Assembly: GCA_030272585.1 (NCBI GenBank)
Contig: BSYQ01000008.1
Coordinates: 2,604,001 to 2,668,000 of the forward strand
Direction: 5' to 3'
DNA: 64,000 nt
Source of the DNA: Bryopsis sp. KO-2023
Lineage: Eukaryota; Chlorophyta; Ulvophyceae; Bryopsidales; Bryopsidaceae
Both the position numbers and the translations under genes were made by a program. Below the pieces are notes generated by a model that searched no databases, was not told where the DNA came from, and saw only the letters and a list, made by a program, of their open reading frames with translations. This document shows, piece after piece, positions 1 through 13,000 of the stretch (positions within the stretch are counted from its first letter, which is position 1; every line of letters begins with the position of its first letter).

Positions 1-2997
1 GGTGCTTTGGCCGACAAAAAGAAAATGTCTCTGGGGACGAAACCGGTGACCTTGAGGAGATTCTGGACGAACGGGACTTCGCATGTGTTTGCTGCGTCTG
101 ACCGGCCGACGGTTATTTACGGAGCTAACAAGAAGCTGTTGTATTCTAACCTGAACGAGGATGATGTGAGTGGTGAAAATGCAAATCTTTTAGTGAAACA
201 GTGGGGGTATTGCTTTGGGAAATTTAGTACGATTTTTGCAAATAAGAATCGATGTTTGTTCTTCTATGGTACATTTACTGATGGCACTGTATATCCATCA
301 ACGCAACTACCTAGCATAGAAGCCGATTTATGTATGGTTTCACAGGTTAATTTCCTTGGATCGTTCAATTCCGCGAGTTTCCCCGACAGTCTGGCTCTAG
401 CCAAGGAGGGGTCCCTGACCATCGGCAGCATTGACGAGATTCAAAAGCTGCACATAAGGTCGGTGCCTCTCGGCGAACAGCCCAGGAGAATATGCCATCA
501 GCCAGAAACTAAATCCTTGGGAGTCCTGGTGTGTGGAATTGGTACGTAGCGTCGTTATCTGTTGGGGTTGAATGCCAGCATCAAACTCTCATATGACAAA
601 AGTACTGCTTCAAGTTTTTGATACGAAAAACGAAAGGGAATATTGTTGTGTTCCACAAAACAAATCCTACCCCTCTCCAACTCATGCCATCTATAGACTG
701 TTTGTGATTTGTTTATTTTTTTTCCGGGGCCTAACGGCCAAGAGTGTTGGTTTGCACAGGCGAACGTCCCCAAAACTCGTTGAGAATATTCAATCAAGAA
801 ACTTTCGAGGTGATGGACACTTTGCCTCTCGACACCAACGAGGAGGGCTTGAGCATTCTCTCCACCAGCTTTGCAAACGACCCCAACGTTTATTTCGTGG
901 TGGGGACGGCTTATGTGGTGCCCTCCGAAGAGGACCCCACTCGAGGCAGGATCCTGGTCATTCATTTCATCAAAGGCAAAGCGGTGGTGGTGGCGGAGCG
1001 AGAAGTGATGGGGGCCACATTCACTCTGAATGAAATGCAGGTTCAGACGGATAAAAATTCTTATGTGGGGATGTTGTTCTTGTATGTGGGATTCGGTAAT
1101 GGTTATTTTTATTTTATTTTATCTATTTATTTATTTATATCTGTATTTTTTTCAAGGTTTGTTTCTCTTTGCTTAACACTTGAAAGCAGAAGAAACAGAA
1201 GCAAGGAAAAAAGAATTAGGGTTCCTAGTGTGATGGAAAATAAAGTTACATGCACTGGCGTATATTTTTTGAACGGATACTGCCAAAATATCATACAGAC
1301 TCTTTCGTGTCTTTTTCTCTTATTTAGAACGCGTTTTTCTAAAATCTTTTCTGTTGAAACAGTGGGTTTTTTTCCCATCTTTTTGTTTAACCGATCCCAG
1401 AGCTGACAAATGTATTTCACAGTTTCACAGAGAAATTCTTTTTTTCTTTCTTTCTTTTTTTTTTCTATTTTCTGACGAATGGATGGTGTGCAGGGGAGGT
1501 TGCTGACGAGTGTTAATTGCAAAGTACACATAATGGAGTGGAGAACAACGGAGGATTTCCAAAAAGAATTGGTCACCACTTGCACAAATCACGGCCACAT
1601 TATGGCACTCTATGTTGCAGCGAGAGGAGATTTCATTATCGTGGGTAAGGCCAGCAAAAAAAAAACCCACAAAAAACAAAACTCATGCAATTCCTCAAAA
1701 TTTTGGGGAACAAAATTTGTCAAAGATTTGAGGGGTCATTTCCAAAATCATTGCACTCATTCTGATGATTTTTTTCTCTTCTTCTTAATTTCCATGGGTT
1801 TGTGTAATTTTCGTGTGCAGGTGACCTTATGCGAAGTATGGTATTGTTATTGTACAAGCCTGCAGAATGTCAGCTGGAGGAAAGGGCTCGACATTACCCG
1901 CCCAATTGGATGACCGCAGTCACAGTTTTGGACGATGATGTGTTTTTGGGAGCAGAAAACAATTGCAATATCTTTACTGTCAAGCGAAACAGCGATTCTG
2001 CTGTCGAAGAAGAACAAGCCAGACTCTCGGTAAGGAAACCAAAAAGTTAATGTGAAGTAGGGATGTTTATATATACATACATATATATCTTTAGAATTGG
2101 AGGGCATGCACAAAGTCACTTCTATCGATATTGGAACGATTGACAAGATTTGAATTTTTGTTTTTTTTTTACAATTTTTGTTTTTTTTTACGATTTTTGT
2201 TTTTATTTGCGATTTTTTTTATTTATTTTTTAATGGTGCTGACTCCATCGTGCATCTGTGTATTCATGTCCATTTTCCTTGACTTTGAAAAATATTACTG
2301 ATTTCGTTCGAATGCTGGCTGCCACTACAGACTGTGGGAGAGTTCCACATTGCGGATGTGATCAATCAGTTTCGACATGGCTCTCTGGTCATGCGATCGG
2401 CAGATTCAGAGTTTGGCAAGGTGCCCACGGTTTTGTTTGCAACCGTCGGGGGCATGCTGGGGGTGATCGCATCCCTCCCCCAGAAACTATATTTACATCT
2501 GGAGAAGGTGGAGGAGGCTATGCGAAAGGTCAGCCACCATTCAAGCTTTCCTCATATCAGATTCTTTTCACAACCCTTCGAGAAATATCCCCCAAAAAAG
2601 CTAGTTCTCGATATTGTGCATTTGAGCCAATTTTCTGCGTTTGCATATGTTAGTTTGAATCTGCATTTACATATGTTAGTTTGAATCTGCATTTTGTAGC
2701 TGTTTGCTTGAATCTGCGATGGTGCACCTGATTTTACATGCAATTCTGATGTGGTGTTTTGGGGTTGCTCGATGTATATCAAAGGTCGTCAAAGGCGTCG
2801 GGGGCCTGTCGCACAAACAGCACAGGCGATTCACCAACGAGCGTCGTAACGTAGAAGCGCACAATTTCGTGGATGGTGATTTGATAGAGGCGTTTTTGGA
2901 TTTGAACCGGGAAAAGATGGACGAGGTGGCGGCGCTGGTCGACGTCCCGACTGAAGATCTTTGCAAGACGATAGAGGAATTGAGTAGATTGCACTAG
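1..2997 (+). CDS. DDB1: DNA damage-binding protein 1 (DDB1), C-terminal part, 5' end outside window
   Basis: DDB1 is the adaptor of CUL4 ubiquitin ligases and a partner in UV-damage recognition in the nucleus. The window opens inside the gene. Exons with matching phases are 1-165, 346-541, 760-1040, 1494-1644, 1821-2029, 2331-2528 and 2785-2997, giving 470 residues. They align with about residues 650 to the end of the roughly 1140-residue family. Landmarks are SDRPTVIYGANKKL, the repeat-edge motif IDEIQKLHIRSVPL, GRILVIHF, NPNWMTAV-like YPPNWMTAV, FLGAEN, and the C-terminal helical signature FVDGDLIEAFLDLNREKM ending in EELSRLH. These cover the end of propeller A, propeller C and the C-terminal helices. 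The first visible ATG codons are internal, not the start. The intron at 166-345 stays open for a few codons, so it could be missed. The identity is secure; single splice sites are read by eye. Confidence 0.92.
2643..2694. repeat. Two-copy tandem repeat in DDB1 intron
   Basis: Two adjacent copies of a unit of about 26 bp containing catatgttagtttgaatctg lie in the intron between exons 2331-2528 and 2785-2997. A partial third copy (cttgaatctgcg) follows near 2708-2719. Confidence 0.6.
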
Positions 2998-3862
2998 GCA
3001 TAATGAAACGTAGGAGGGGGGGGGGGAAGGGGGGGAGAAGGGGGGGAGAGGGGGGCGGCTTCAGGATAAAGGCAGGTTGTAGTTGTTGATTGGGCGGTTC
3101 GCACGCAAATGTCCCATGTAATGAATACTATGCTGAACTTGTAAAGATGGTGGACTGGAAAGATGCAGAGGAGGTTGCCCACAGATGTTTGAGAGAATAT
3201 CAACCCAATGCTCACGAAGCACCCCACAGAAATCTGTTGAAAAGCCAAGACAGTCCAAACAAGCGAAAATGTTGAATGACAAAACATGGGTTACAGTTGG
3301 TTATTTGGTATTCCAGAATGCAGCCTCTTACTAACCAAGTCTCACACTTGTTCATTACATTTCATCTGGATGTTTCCTGACATCCTTTCCTTTCTACTTT
3401 CTAGCCATATCTACTGCCAGTTCACAATAACCTACAGTTCACTGCTTTTTATCAAGAAAACCTATTCTACCATTCTAACTCCACTTAAAACTCCCCCTGG
3501 CACACCGCTGCCGATTAAGACCTCTTTTCTTCCTACATAATACTCCAACTCAAGTTTTCTCTCTGGGTGGGGTGGGATGGTAACGAAAAAGAAACAGAAT
3601 TGTTGATTTCTGTTTTCTTACTGTTTAAAACAGTTTCCATACCTTGTTCCACCTAAGCATTTGCTGACTAATCTTTCATCCCTGACATCTGGCTACACCG
3701 ACATGAACCCCTGTAACCTGCTTTAACTTTCTTCATCAGTTGAAGCTTGCAATCTTGGCGATGGTGACGTCTTCCTGGATGCTACAAGATTGGATAACAC
3801 ACACCTCTTCCACAATTGCGCCCTGATTTCATTTTCTGACCGCTACTCACACCCGGGCAACG
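2998..3862. other. Intergenic spacer with G-rich tract
   Basis: This is the spacer between the DDB1 stop codon and the NSRP1 start. Positions 3013-3057 form a run of guanine blocks (runs of 6 to 11 G separated by short A-containing gaps) just after DDB1, probably in its 3' untranslated region. It could form a G-quadruplex in the transcript. The rest, including short open frames near 3090-3275, shows nothing recognisable. Confidence 0.6.
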
Positions 3863-6121
3863 ATGTCGGAAAAGAAAATGTTGGTGGGTTACAAGGGGGT
3901 GAAGTACGGCTTGCAATCGAGGCCTGCTGCGACACAACAGAAAAAAAGCAGAAGCGCTCTAGCTGCGTTTGGTGGGGATTCCTCGTCGGACGAGGAGGAT
4001 GTAGCGACGCAAGTGGCCCGACATCAAGCCAAAAACTTGAAGGACGGCAAGGTGTGCAGTTCTTGCCCATAATCCATCGTTGAATACAATATAGGGAAAG
4101 GACATCAAATATTTAAATATTTAAATATTTAATTTTTGGTCTAGCTCCAACAAAGTAGTGGAAGACATCCCCATGTGTTGATATGAAACAGAAATAGAGA
4201 CGGGTAGACAGTTTTGTGTTGGATTTTGTAGTTGAAAATTCTTCTGAACCTCAGTAATATATAAACACAGAAGGTTTTGTATTTAAAAATTCTTCTGAAC
4301 CTCAGTAATATATAAACACAGAAGGTTTTTCTAACACGCAAAAGAAAATGAATGATGAAACGTTGGCCAGACACAAAATTAGAGCAGCATGAAATGGTGA
4401 AAAAATTGAAATGCATGAGACAGAGAAACACAATGAAAAGATACAATGGAGGCAATGATGTCTTTTTTTTTTGTGGTGGGGGGGGGTAGCCAATGCTCAT
4501 TTTTACATGGGCTGTAGGTCGCAGCAGAACATGCAGCGGCTTTGGCAGAGGACCCGTCTGTCTACGACTATGATGGAGTGTACAATGAAATGCATGCAGC
4601 CAGGGAGGAACCCAAGAAGGTGGAAAAAATAGTAAAGAAACCCAAGTATATCGCGGCTCTCTTGGAAACAGCGGCTCGTCGAAACAAGGAGCAGGATGTG
4701 GTGTATGACAGACGCATGGTAAATTATGGACAGGGGAACATGGGTGTGTGTGTGTTAATGGTTGTTTATTACAGGTCTTTTTTAACCCTAAGGCCATATC
4801 GAAGACCGACATTGGACCATTTGTCATTGTAATGTCACATCCAAAAAAAACACCCCCCCCAGCACCACGAAAAAAGGCCCCAGCAGTCGAAAAACAGGGG
4901 GTGTGCATGTACATTTGCATGTGAATTTGCATGTGCATGTGCATTTGCATGTGTATTTGGATGACAACTTCAACATGCATTTTGATTTGCATGGACCACT
5001 TCAAAGAATTGTTAAGGGTTCGACAGATTTGAGTCGGGCATTTGGACGTGTTCAAAGACTGAACTGTATCGTCAAACATATCTGAAATAGTGGTGGTGTT
5101 CGAAGATTTTTTTTTTTTCATTCATGTGGAAATTTGATGCAGATCAAGGACAGAAAGAAGGAGGACCACTTGTTTGGGGACAAAGAAGTCTTCGTGACAT
5201 CTGCATACAAGAAAAAGCTCCAGGAGGAAAAATTATGGCTTGAAGAACAAAAGCGAAAGTGAGGATCCCTAAGACTCTAGTTCATATCAGCACAGTAATT
5301 AGTAGATTCGATACTGGCCCATATTTTTTCAGTATTGAGTGCATCTATTTTCTGGAGAGTTTTCCAGCCCTATATTCACAGAAGCACAGGATGTCTGTCT
5401 GACCTGGACATCCCCAGGTCAGACCCTTCAATTCCACTTGAAAATTAACTTTGTTGTATTTTCAAGTTTAAATATGCATCTCAGTCTTGCTGTTTGTGGC
5501 GCTGTCAATGGCTCAGTGGGTCTCTGGAAAAAAAAAAATACTTGAAAAAAAAATTGAAAAATTATGAAAAAAAAAGGAAAGTGAAATTTGCATCCTGTGC
5601 TATGTAGGGAGGCGCTGGAGGAAAAATCTGATGTCACGAAGAGGAAGGACTTACGGGAGTTCTATCAAAATCTGTACTGCAGCAACCATGGTTTCGGGGA
5701 GGACCGTAGCAGTGCTGTAGAAAGCCCCACAAATAGCCCTGTCAGACCAAAAGTGGAGGAAGAGGAAGTCGCTCCGGGCTTTCCTGATGAGGTCAAGAAA
5801 GAGGTGGAGGATATGGAGGCTGACGTACAACTTCCTACAACTGATTTCCTGAGTGAATACGACCGTCTGAGAATGGGTGCCGAAGAAAAGAGGGCTGCAG
5901 TTCATAGTGGAGACCCAGGTGATGGAGGTAACTCTGGTGTTCCGGTGGGTTCTGATGCTGGAGAGGGCAGTGACGCAACACAGACGAAAGAGCCAGCACT
6001 ACCAACTTCCGAAGCAGCGACAGAGCCTGTCCAAAAACCCACTCAGAGAAGAAATGCAGAAGATGTGGTGGCAGCCGCAAGGGCTAGATACTTGGCTCGA
6101 AAAAAGAAAGGTCCAGGATAA
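3863..6121 (+). CDS. NSRP1: Nuclear speckle splicing regulatory protein 1 homologue
   Basis: Homologue of NSRP1/CCDC55, a nuclear-speckle protein that influences alternative splice-site choice. Exons 3863-4051, 4518-4718, 5143-5258 and 5608-6121 join in phase and encode 339 residues. The family core is clear in order: KYGL near the N-terminus, an acidic serine stretch (DSSSDEED), LAEDPSVYDYDGVYNEM, KPKYIAALLETA, the highly conserved DKEVFVTSAYKKKLQ, and DVTKRKDLREFYQNL. The C-terminal third is acidic and low in complexity, ending in a basic ARYLARKKKGPG tail like the basic ends of metazoan members. The start was chosen because MSEKKMLVGYKGVKYGL matches the family N-terminus in length. The intron acceptor at 4517 restores VAAEHAAALAEDPS in frame. 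Introns 1 and 2 carry tandem repeats. Confidence 0.87.
4221..4323. repeat. Two-copy tandem repeat of about 52 bp in NSRP1 intron 1
   Basis: Two nearly identical units at 4221-4272 and 4273-4323 share cttctgaacctcagtaatat followed by ataaacacagaa. They differ by a few bases and one indel. Confidence 0.75.
4902..5000. repeat. Degenerate tandem repeat of a CATTTGCATGTG unit in NSRP1 intron 2
   Basis: The intron carries many copies of ttgcatgtg and gtgcatgtg in a row, with unit length near 12 bp and sequence decay towards the right end. No coding signal is associated with it. Confidence 0.6.
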
Positions 6122-7095
6122 TATCCCTGGCGGGGGGGGGTGTTTGCAAGGATTGTACTCCAATCAACTTGACTTCTGTAACAAGAGATGCAGCGCAACA
6201 AAGAAAATCCCAAAGTGATGGTATTATAAGAACACAATGCGATTGAGCTACATTCGCATAAGGGTCGGTTCTGGATGTGTCGACACAATTCCAATGGGGA
6301 TGTTCAAAAGGGAAAAGGGAAAAATATGTCTGCTGAAAGCATAATATCGCTGTGAAAACAGTGAGGACATTTCTTACAACGTGATCCCACTTTTAGTGTT
6401 CATGGCCGGTCTGTCGATATTGAATGAGGCAAAACATCACCCTCTCCCTCAACAGGCTGAGCCAGAATCAAGAAATTCAACATGCTGCAGTTGCCCTGAA
6501 ATCGCTGTCTGGGTATAGATATATGCCCCATCAAATTTCAGGCTCTAATCTTTTTCTTTTTCTCTTTGGTTTTTCCTATTTTTCCCTCTCTCTCCCTTCT
6601 GAATCCCAACTTCGCAAAAAAAAGAGTGACACGCAACATCACCCAGACACCCAAACATTTCATCCCCGAATAATAACCCCTTAGCTTTGAATAGGGAACA
6701 TATCCCTCTTATTCCATGATCAACAGTAGATCCTTTGGACTACCCCAATTCACTCTATTGACCAGATTTCTTTTTTTCCCCAATCGATGTAAGGATATCT
6801 TGTCTTTCTAAAAAAAGAAGAAAAAAAATCTACCTTCCTGAGTACAACTCGCTTTTCCATTCCATTTTCGCTCATTTCGATTAATGAAGTTCTAAAACTT
6901 TTTGCTGGATCATGCATTCTCTTGGCACAATCACAAGGAGTCATTCTCTTGCGGAAGGGACGATTTCCAACACAGCAGATCATCGTACAAAAGCAGAAAG
7001 ACCCCCCCACACACAATTTCACGTAAAAATATTCGGAGCTGAACTCCACACCCAACAGTGCATTGCTCCAGAAGCAGAAAATTTCACCTGGCATT
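6122..7095. other. Convergent intergenic spacer
   Basis: This lies between the 3' ends of NSRP1 (+) and the trypsin-fold gene (-). It contains homopolymer runs and short open frames without protein-like composition. No gene is supported. Confidence 0.5.
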
Positions 7096-10061
7096 CTACA
7101 GGTTATCTTTTTCTGCAATTATCCACCCTGTGAAATCGCTCACTCTGGTGAATACATCGGGCCGCCTTCTGTTACCACACGCAACTTTTTCGGTGGTGAT
7201 TCCAACGATAATATCATTTTCGGCTTTCCCACCCGTCCGAATCAGAGGTCCCCCATCATCCCCTTCAAAACAACAGAAAGACGCCGTCAATACTAAATCA
7301 AATATCTTGAAATGATCTAAAGTAAGCTGAAGAGTTCGCCAATGGTATAGAGTTGTGCAATGGATATCCTTCAATTTGGCCGGTTGCTTCATGAACGTTA
7401 TTTCAATTGCGATTGAGCAAATGCGTTTCTCCTGGGGTTTCACCCGAATTATAAAGTTGAATTAAGAAAGCTAGGAAAGAACTGACATCCACCCCTGATA
7501 CAAAAAAAAATTCTCATAACTCACCAAGACAAGGTCCCCTTCCCTCCATCCCAGCACAAAACTCCGTCGAAGGAATTCTTTTCATCATAGCCCTGGCGCA
7601 CCTCCTCCGATTCACGACCGGCATATACACTTCCTGCAGTTTCTCTGCAAAAGCGGAAAACCTCGAAATGCGGCCCCAGCCAAGGGAAATAAACCTCTCG
7701 GAAGAATCCAAATTCAGATCTCCTTGTCCCATGTATCTCACTGTTGTTGCACTGCTGGGGGCACTGGCCAATTTCACTAGAGCGATGTTATTTCCTCCAC
7801 CGCCGCGTCGATATTGGGGATGCATTTTGACCTTTTCCACAGCAATGGATTGTGCATACTCCCTGCTGCCCTGGAATGAAAGGAAATCAGAGAATTTTTC
7901 ATGGTACAAAAAAAACTGCGTTTTTCAGCAAGCAACCATAAAAATTAAGGGAAAATCTTGCAAGCTTAATGCAAAATGGCAGGGGTAATGCTCCGGTCAT
8001 AAAAGTGATGGCCTGTACATTTTTTGTGGGAAATGTTGAGAATGGAACAGCTTTTTTTATACAGTGATTCTGCGGCTGCAGTGGATTGAACGGCTAAGAA
8101 TTTACAGCAGATCTAATAAATTTATTGCAAGCAAAAATGTAAAACAAGAAAGAACAATTCGGCTCAATAATAAAACTGCAATACTAATTTCGGGGGCAGC
8201 GATGCACTGCACTTGTCATAGACAGAACGAAACCTGAATTCCTGAAGGGTGACTCGTGAATTAAACTTGCATATCTTTCTGTTTTCTTAAAGAATGGGCC
8301 CTTCAGTCCTAGTTGCAAAACTCGAACATCCAAAATGCATCGATCAGACCAGTGCTGCAGCTGGAATTCAAACCTCGTATCGAAAAAACTTCACAGACAT
8401 CTTGTTGATGCTGACTTTTCTGGCATCGACGCAATGGGCTGCAGTCAGGAGGATCTTTGGAGCGATGAGGGTTGCTGTGCAATGGTGTGCCGACTTCAAC
8501 ACCAATGACGCGAGATAAGGAAACCTGAAAGCTCCGTTTTTGGCGACAGGGGATCCAGCCACTCCATACTTGTCAACTGTAATTGGAGGAAATAAAAAAA
8601 ACAAAGAGCAAAACAGGAGTCATGCATTTTTACATATGGTAGAAAATTAAAGTTGAGTTTGTTGCTTTAGAAGACGAAAAAAAAAAGAGTGAGACATTAT
8701 TTGGGGAGGTAAGCACAAAAAGAGTGATACGGTTTTTACGGAGGTACGGATTGTTGTTAATTTTTTGTGTGCCAAGTCTTGCAGTGAAAAAAAAAATGCA
8801 ACCTTGTCCTTTTTTCTTTTGTGGGGGTGAAATATCCAAGGAGAAAAGCAGTCTATTCTCTGGATCTCCCTTGTCTAATTTTACAGCTGCAGATTTTATT
8901 CTTCGCTCGAACCAGCTTGCTGGTCTCCTGTTGCTTACATTCATTTTTTTTTTCAAACTCCCTTTACTTTACACAGCCAACTCGCAACATTCCTCCTCAC
9001 CAAAAATAAATCTTAATGAAACCACCTCAACTTTCCCCCAAAAAAAACAATTCCTCCAAAACAAGAATTCTCAGCTGGTGCGACCATCCATTCAATCAAA
9101 TCAAATCAGTCACCACTGGTTTTTCACCAGTTTGACCATCCAGTTTATTGAAAACCCAATAACCCCCTATACACACACCTCTCTCTCTCTTTTTTTTTTC
9201 TCTCTCCCCTCCCCTCCCCTGTCAAATAAAATATTAGTAATCAATTGGTTAATACTTGAAAAAGTCCTACCGTTTTCCGAAACCCATGCAAAGAGACAAT
9301 GGGTTCGTATCAGGGGTATCTATACATGGGTTCCATCTGGACAGTATTTCGAATTCTTTATCGCTTGGGGTTTTTTTACCAGTAGAAAGATACTCTTCCA
9401 GCTCCTCTGACACACCAGTAAAACCTGCAGGAGGCTTGAATCCAGCCGGGGCAGGCTCCAGTTTGAAATCGTATGGTTTGTTTCCCTTCGGAGCTTCTTC
9501 CGGTTGCAAGCTGGGTGGTGCCGGAGGGGCGTGGTCATCTGTCTTTGTCGAAAAATCTGGCCCTGGAGAGCTTTTTTCCTTGCCAAATCAGAAAACACAA
9601 AAAAACATTAAACACTGCCTCCACTCGAAAAAAATGAATAAAACTCAGTGAAATCAGACAGGAAAACGCTGCCAGCAAAACTCTGGTGGTGGGGTCTGAC
9701 GTTCCACAGTTTTTCTTTCTGACGATTCTACTGTGAATGAAACACACGCACAAGTGCAGACCATCATCCCTCAGAGAAATTGAACTTCTCAGGATTCAGC
9801 AGCTCTTGCTTTCGTGTTTCAGAAATCAGATTTAATTCACACCAATGCGAGTGCTGCCCTCACCTCATTTTCCTCAGGTTGACTTGGCGGTGTCTGTGGG
9901 GTTGGCTTTGGTGGGGCAGCACCGTCGGCCGGCACTCCCAGTTGTGGGGCAATCTCTGATAAGAATTTGTCCTTCGAGCTGAACCGATCAGCATCACCCA
10001 TGCGGCTCGCAGCAACCAACAGCACCGCCAGAATCGTCCATGTGGACGTCCAAGACACCAT
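7096..10061 (-). CDS. Secreted trypsin-fold protein with degenerate catalytic triad (pseudoprotease)
   Basis: S1-family (chymotrypsin fold) protein entering the secretory pathway. Exon 1 (10061-9864) encodes MVSWTSTWTILAVLLVAAS, a signal peptide, then a proline-rich stretch. Exon 2 (9578-9271) continues a Pro/Glu-rich pro-region. The exon ending at 8576 carries the histidine block LLTAAHCVD. Exon 7870-7525 carries GNNIALVKL, GWGRI and FCAGMEGRGPCLG. Exon 7262-7096 carries GDDGGPLI, PDVFTRVSDFTGWI and the stop. Known family ligands are His57, Asp102, Ser195 and Asp189. Here His is kept, Asp102 is Asn (codon aac), Ser195 is Asp (codon gat) and Asp189 is Gly. The usual IVGG N-terminus reads YGVAGSP with no Arg before it. 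It is therefore probably non-proteolytic. Exon 2 and the exon starting at 8576 do not join in phase with the obvious sites, so a small exon at about 8600-9270 may be missing. An alternative ATG at 10109 would lengthen the signal peptide. Confidence 0.82.
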
Positions 10062-13000
10062 GCCGCCGCCTGTCTCCGAAGAACTTTTGCTTCTTTTCTT
10101 TTTTTTCAACTTTTTGTCCCACCCTAATCAAGGAATCAACGACCCGCCTCTAGGTCGAATGCTGCGTTGGTCCCTCCTCTTTTTTCCTTTTCACGAACGA
10201 TAGTTGGCTCAAAGTTGCGCGTTTCTTGTTGTTTTGGTTAGCAGGCACCTGGCTTTTTTGTTTTTTTAGGTTTTTCGTTTTGTCAGGATGCACAGAAAGT
10301 CGAGGGATTCATCGACAGCAAAGCTTTTTCTTTGTGGAAAAATGGAGGGAATTGATGCATTCAGTGCTGCAGCTGGCGGCACTGGCGGTCATGTCAACTG
10401 GAGCCGAAATCTTATTCCGAGGTATTCAGCGTGAGTGAATGAAGGGCGGCTTCTTAAGAAGCTTCGCGTGCTGTGGTGGTTTGATTCGCAAAGGAAAAGG
10501 TCTGAAATACGTGTGGATTGAAAGGTTCTTCTGGTCGGCCAAAGTACTCAAGCTGCTTTCCGGCGGCGCTCAAACTCCAAGATTTGTATTTCCTGTCTGA
10601 GCCAGAAAGGCGCTGGGGATAGTGTTTTCAGTTCAAAACACAGGGCAAAAACACACAAGGAGCAAATGAAACTTCGCCAATTTTGGGGGTGTTGCAATAA
10701 GTTTTTATTCCTGACCGTCGAACTTTGTTTAAAGACTCTCTGTTTTTTATACGTTAAAGAACCGAAGTCACTCTTATCATCATCTTCAAACATACTTTTA
10801 CAACAGTCCAGCGAGTTGAACAGGCCATATTTTCTTCTTTGGGCTCTTTTTTTTTTTTACCCCTCACTCTTTTTCGTCTCGATCAGAAAAGTAAACAAAA
10901 TTTTAATGTCTTTTTGTATCCCCACTATTTTTTTTTTTGTCTCAAAACCCAACTTCTATGGTACAAGTCGCGACCTCAAATCAGCCCCCACCCCTCCAAG
11001 AAAAAGAAAAAAAAAACCTCCAACGGAAATGAAACGAAAACACACTCCGATTAGACCTCATCAGGACCAAAACACTGAATCCCGCATCCAAAACTTACCA
11101 CTCGGAAAATTCAAAATCAAACCCACCAAAAACCTAGCAAAGACAACAACATCTGCCATTCTCCAGTTTCTTTTTCCCCATCCCTCCTCCCCCCCAAAAA
11201 ACACCCCCCGCTGTTCGTTAAAAAAGAAAATCGAACATCAAATACATGCAAAACGGTGACCGCCGCTTTTGAAACCATTTTTTTTGGAAGAAACTAGATT
11301 TCGTCGAGTTTTTTCCTCTCTCTCTCCCTTTTTCTGGTCCCTGTACAACCCACAAGAAAAAGAAAGAAAAGCCTGCATCCCATTTGCAATCCATTGGTAA
11401 GCAAATATATCTTTTTCCAACCTGCTATATTATTTCCTTTACTCCACTCCTGTTGGGCAACTATAAGAAACACACCCATATCAATCTTCCTGCCGTTTAG
11501 CGTTTTTTTTTTCTGTTTTTTTTTTCTGACCGAATACTTTTTGCTGATATACATGAAATATATATATATATCTCTTTTGTTACTGCATGCCCCCTATTTC
11601 CAAAACAAAATATTTTCTTTTTTTTCGAATTAACTTTACATTAGGGCATGCAAATTTCCCTCCCAAAAAAAAGACCTGCTAAGCCCCACCCAACTGCAAA
11701 ATAAAATCAAGGAACTATACCGTTTTTTGATTTTCAAACGTTGCTGGTTTGTTTCTTTTTTTTTTGTAAATCTTTTGCCTCCCTCTTTTTTTCCGTGTCC
11801 GTTTTTTTTCCTCCCATGTGGGAAATCCAATACTCAATTCCCCCCATACTGAAAAAAAAAAATACGAAAAATACAATATTGATACAGAGACATAGATGTT
11901 TGCCAAATATACACCATCACCCAGACTCCCCCCCCCCCCAAAAAAAAAAAAAGAGGAGAAAAAAAATGTGGAATAAGAAAGTACCACCTGAAATTTAGTT
12001 TCCTTTTTTTTTCCTTTTCCTCATCGTCTCGCCCCCCCCCCAAAAAAGAAAAACAAAAAAAACACCAATTTCGTATTTAATAAAAAAAAAGCAAAAAACC
12101 TAAAATTTCACATCGGTACAAAAACAAAAAAAAAGTTAGAGAGATAATGATATAAAAAAAAAACGGCAAAAGAAACAACAAAAAAACGCCCTGAAAACTT
12201 CTTCTCACTTCACCGACAGAACAAACAAAACAAGAATATTGGCAAGAATCTGCCCTTTTTCCCCCAACCCCCCCCCTCCCTTACGTTATTCCTTTAAAGG
12301 AGCTCTCTTTCTTGGAAGCATGAAAAAACATACGGACCACGATATCGGGGCACAGAAAAAGAAAAACAATTTTCTTTCTTTCCTTCTCTCATATTTCTTG
12401 GCATATTCTTTCTGTTTTTTTCCCCCCTTCTTTTTCCATATTTTTCTTTTTTCTTTTTGAAACACCACACATTTTCTCCCACCCCTTGGACCCCCCTCTC
12501 AATCAATGTTCCATTCCAACTACAGAAAACATTGATATCACAACAAAAAAGTGAGTTTTTTTTTTTCTTTGGCCCTTTTTTTTTTGGCCCTTTCATTCTT
12601 TTTTTCTCTCTCTCTCTTCCTCTCCATATTTCACAACAGAAAATTAAGAAGAAGAAAAAAAAAACACTCTGCGAAAAATCCTTTGTCTTTCACATCAAAT
12701 CTCAACCCCTTTTTCCCCCAGTTCCCCCCCCCCCACCAAAACCCCCCTTTTCACAAACAAAAAAAACGATACATACATAAGTCATAATCCACAATAACCC
12801 CAGGCCATCTTGAGGCCGTTTTACACATTCCATTTTGTCTCTCGAAATTTCATGAATTCGCATTTTTTTTTTTCGTCTTTTCCTTTTCTGTTTTTTTTTT
12901 TTTGCCTCTTTTATTATTTGATTGGATCAAGTTTTCCTCCCCAAAACTGCGACTGTCGGGGAAAAGAAGAGAAAAAGGAAAATATAGCATGCACTATATC

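Noticed and set aside
4141-5121. Minus-strand open frame of 326 codons
   Set aside because: It lies over NSRP1 introns and exon 2, and consists of Met/His repeats from the CATGTG array and Phe/Pro-rich low complexity.
10666-12787. Many open frames rich in Lys, Phe or Pro
   Set aside because: They coincide with homopolymer and pyrimidine-tract DNA on both strands, without any domain-like pattern.
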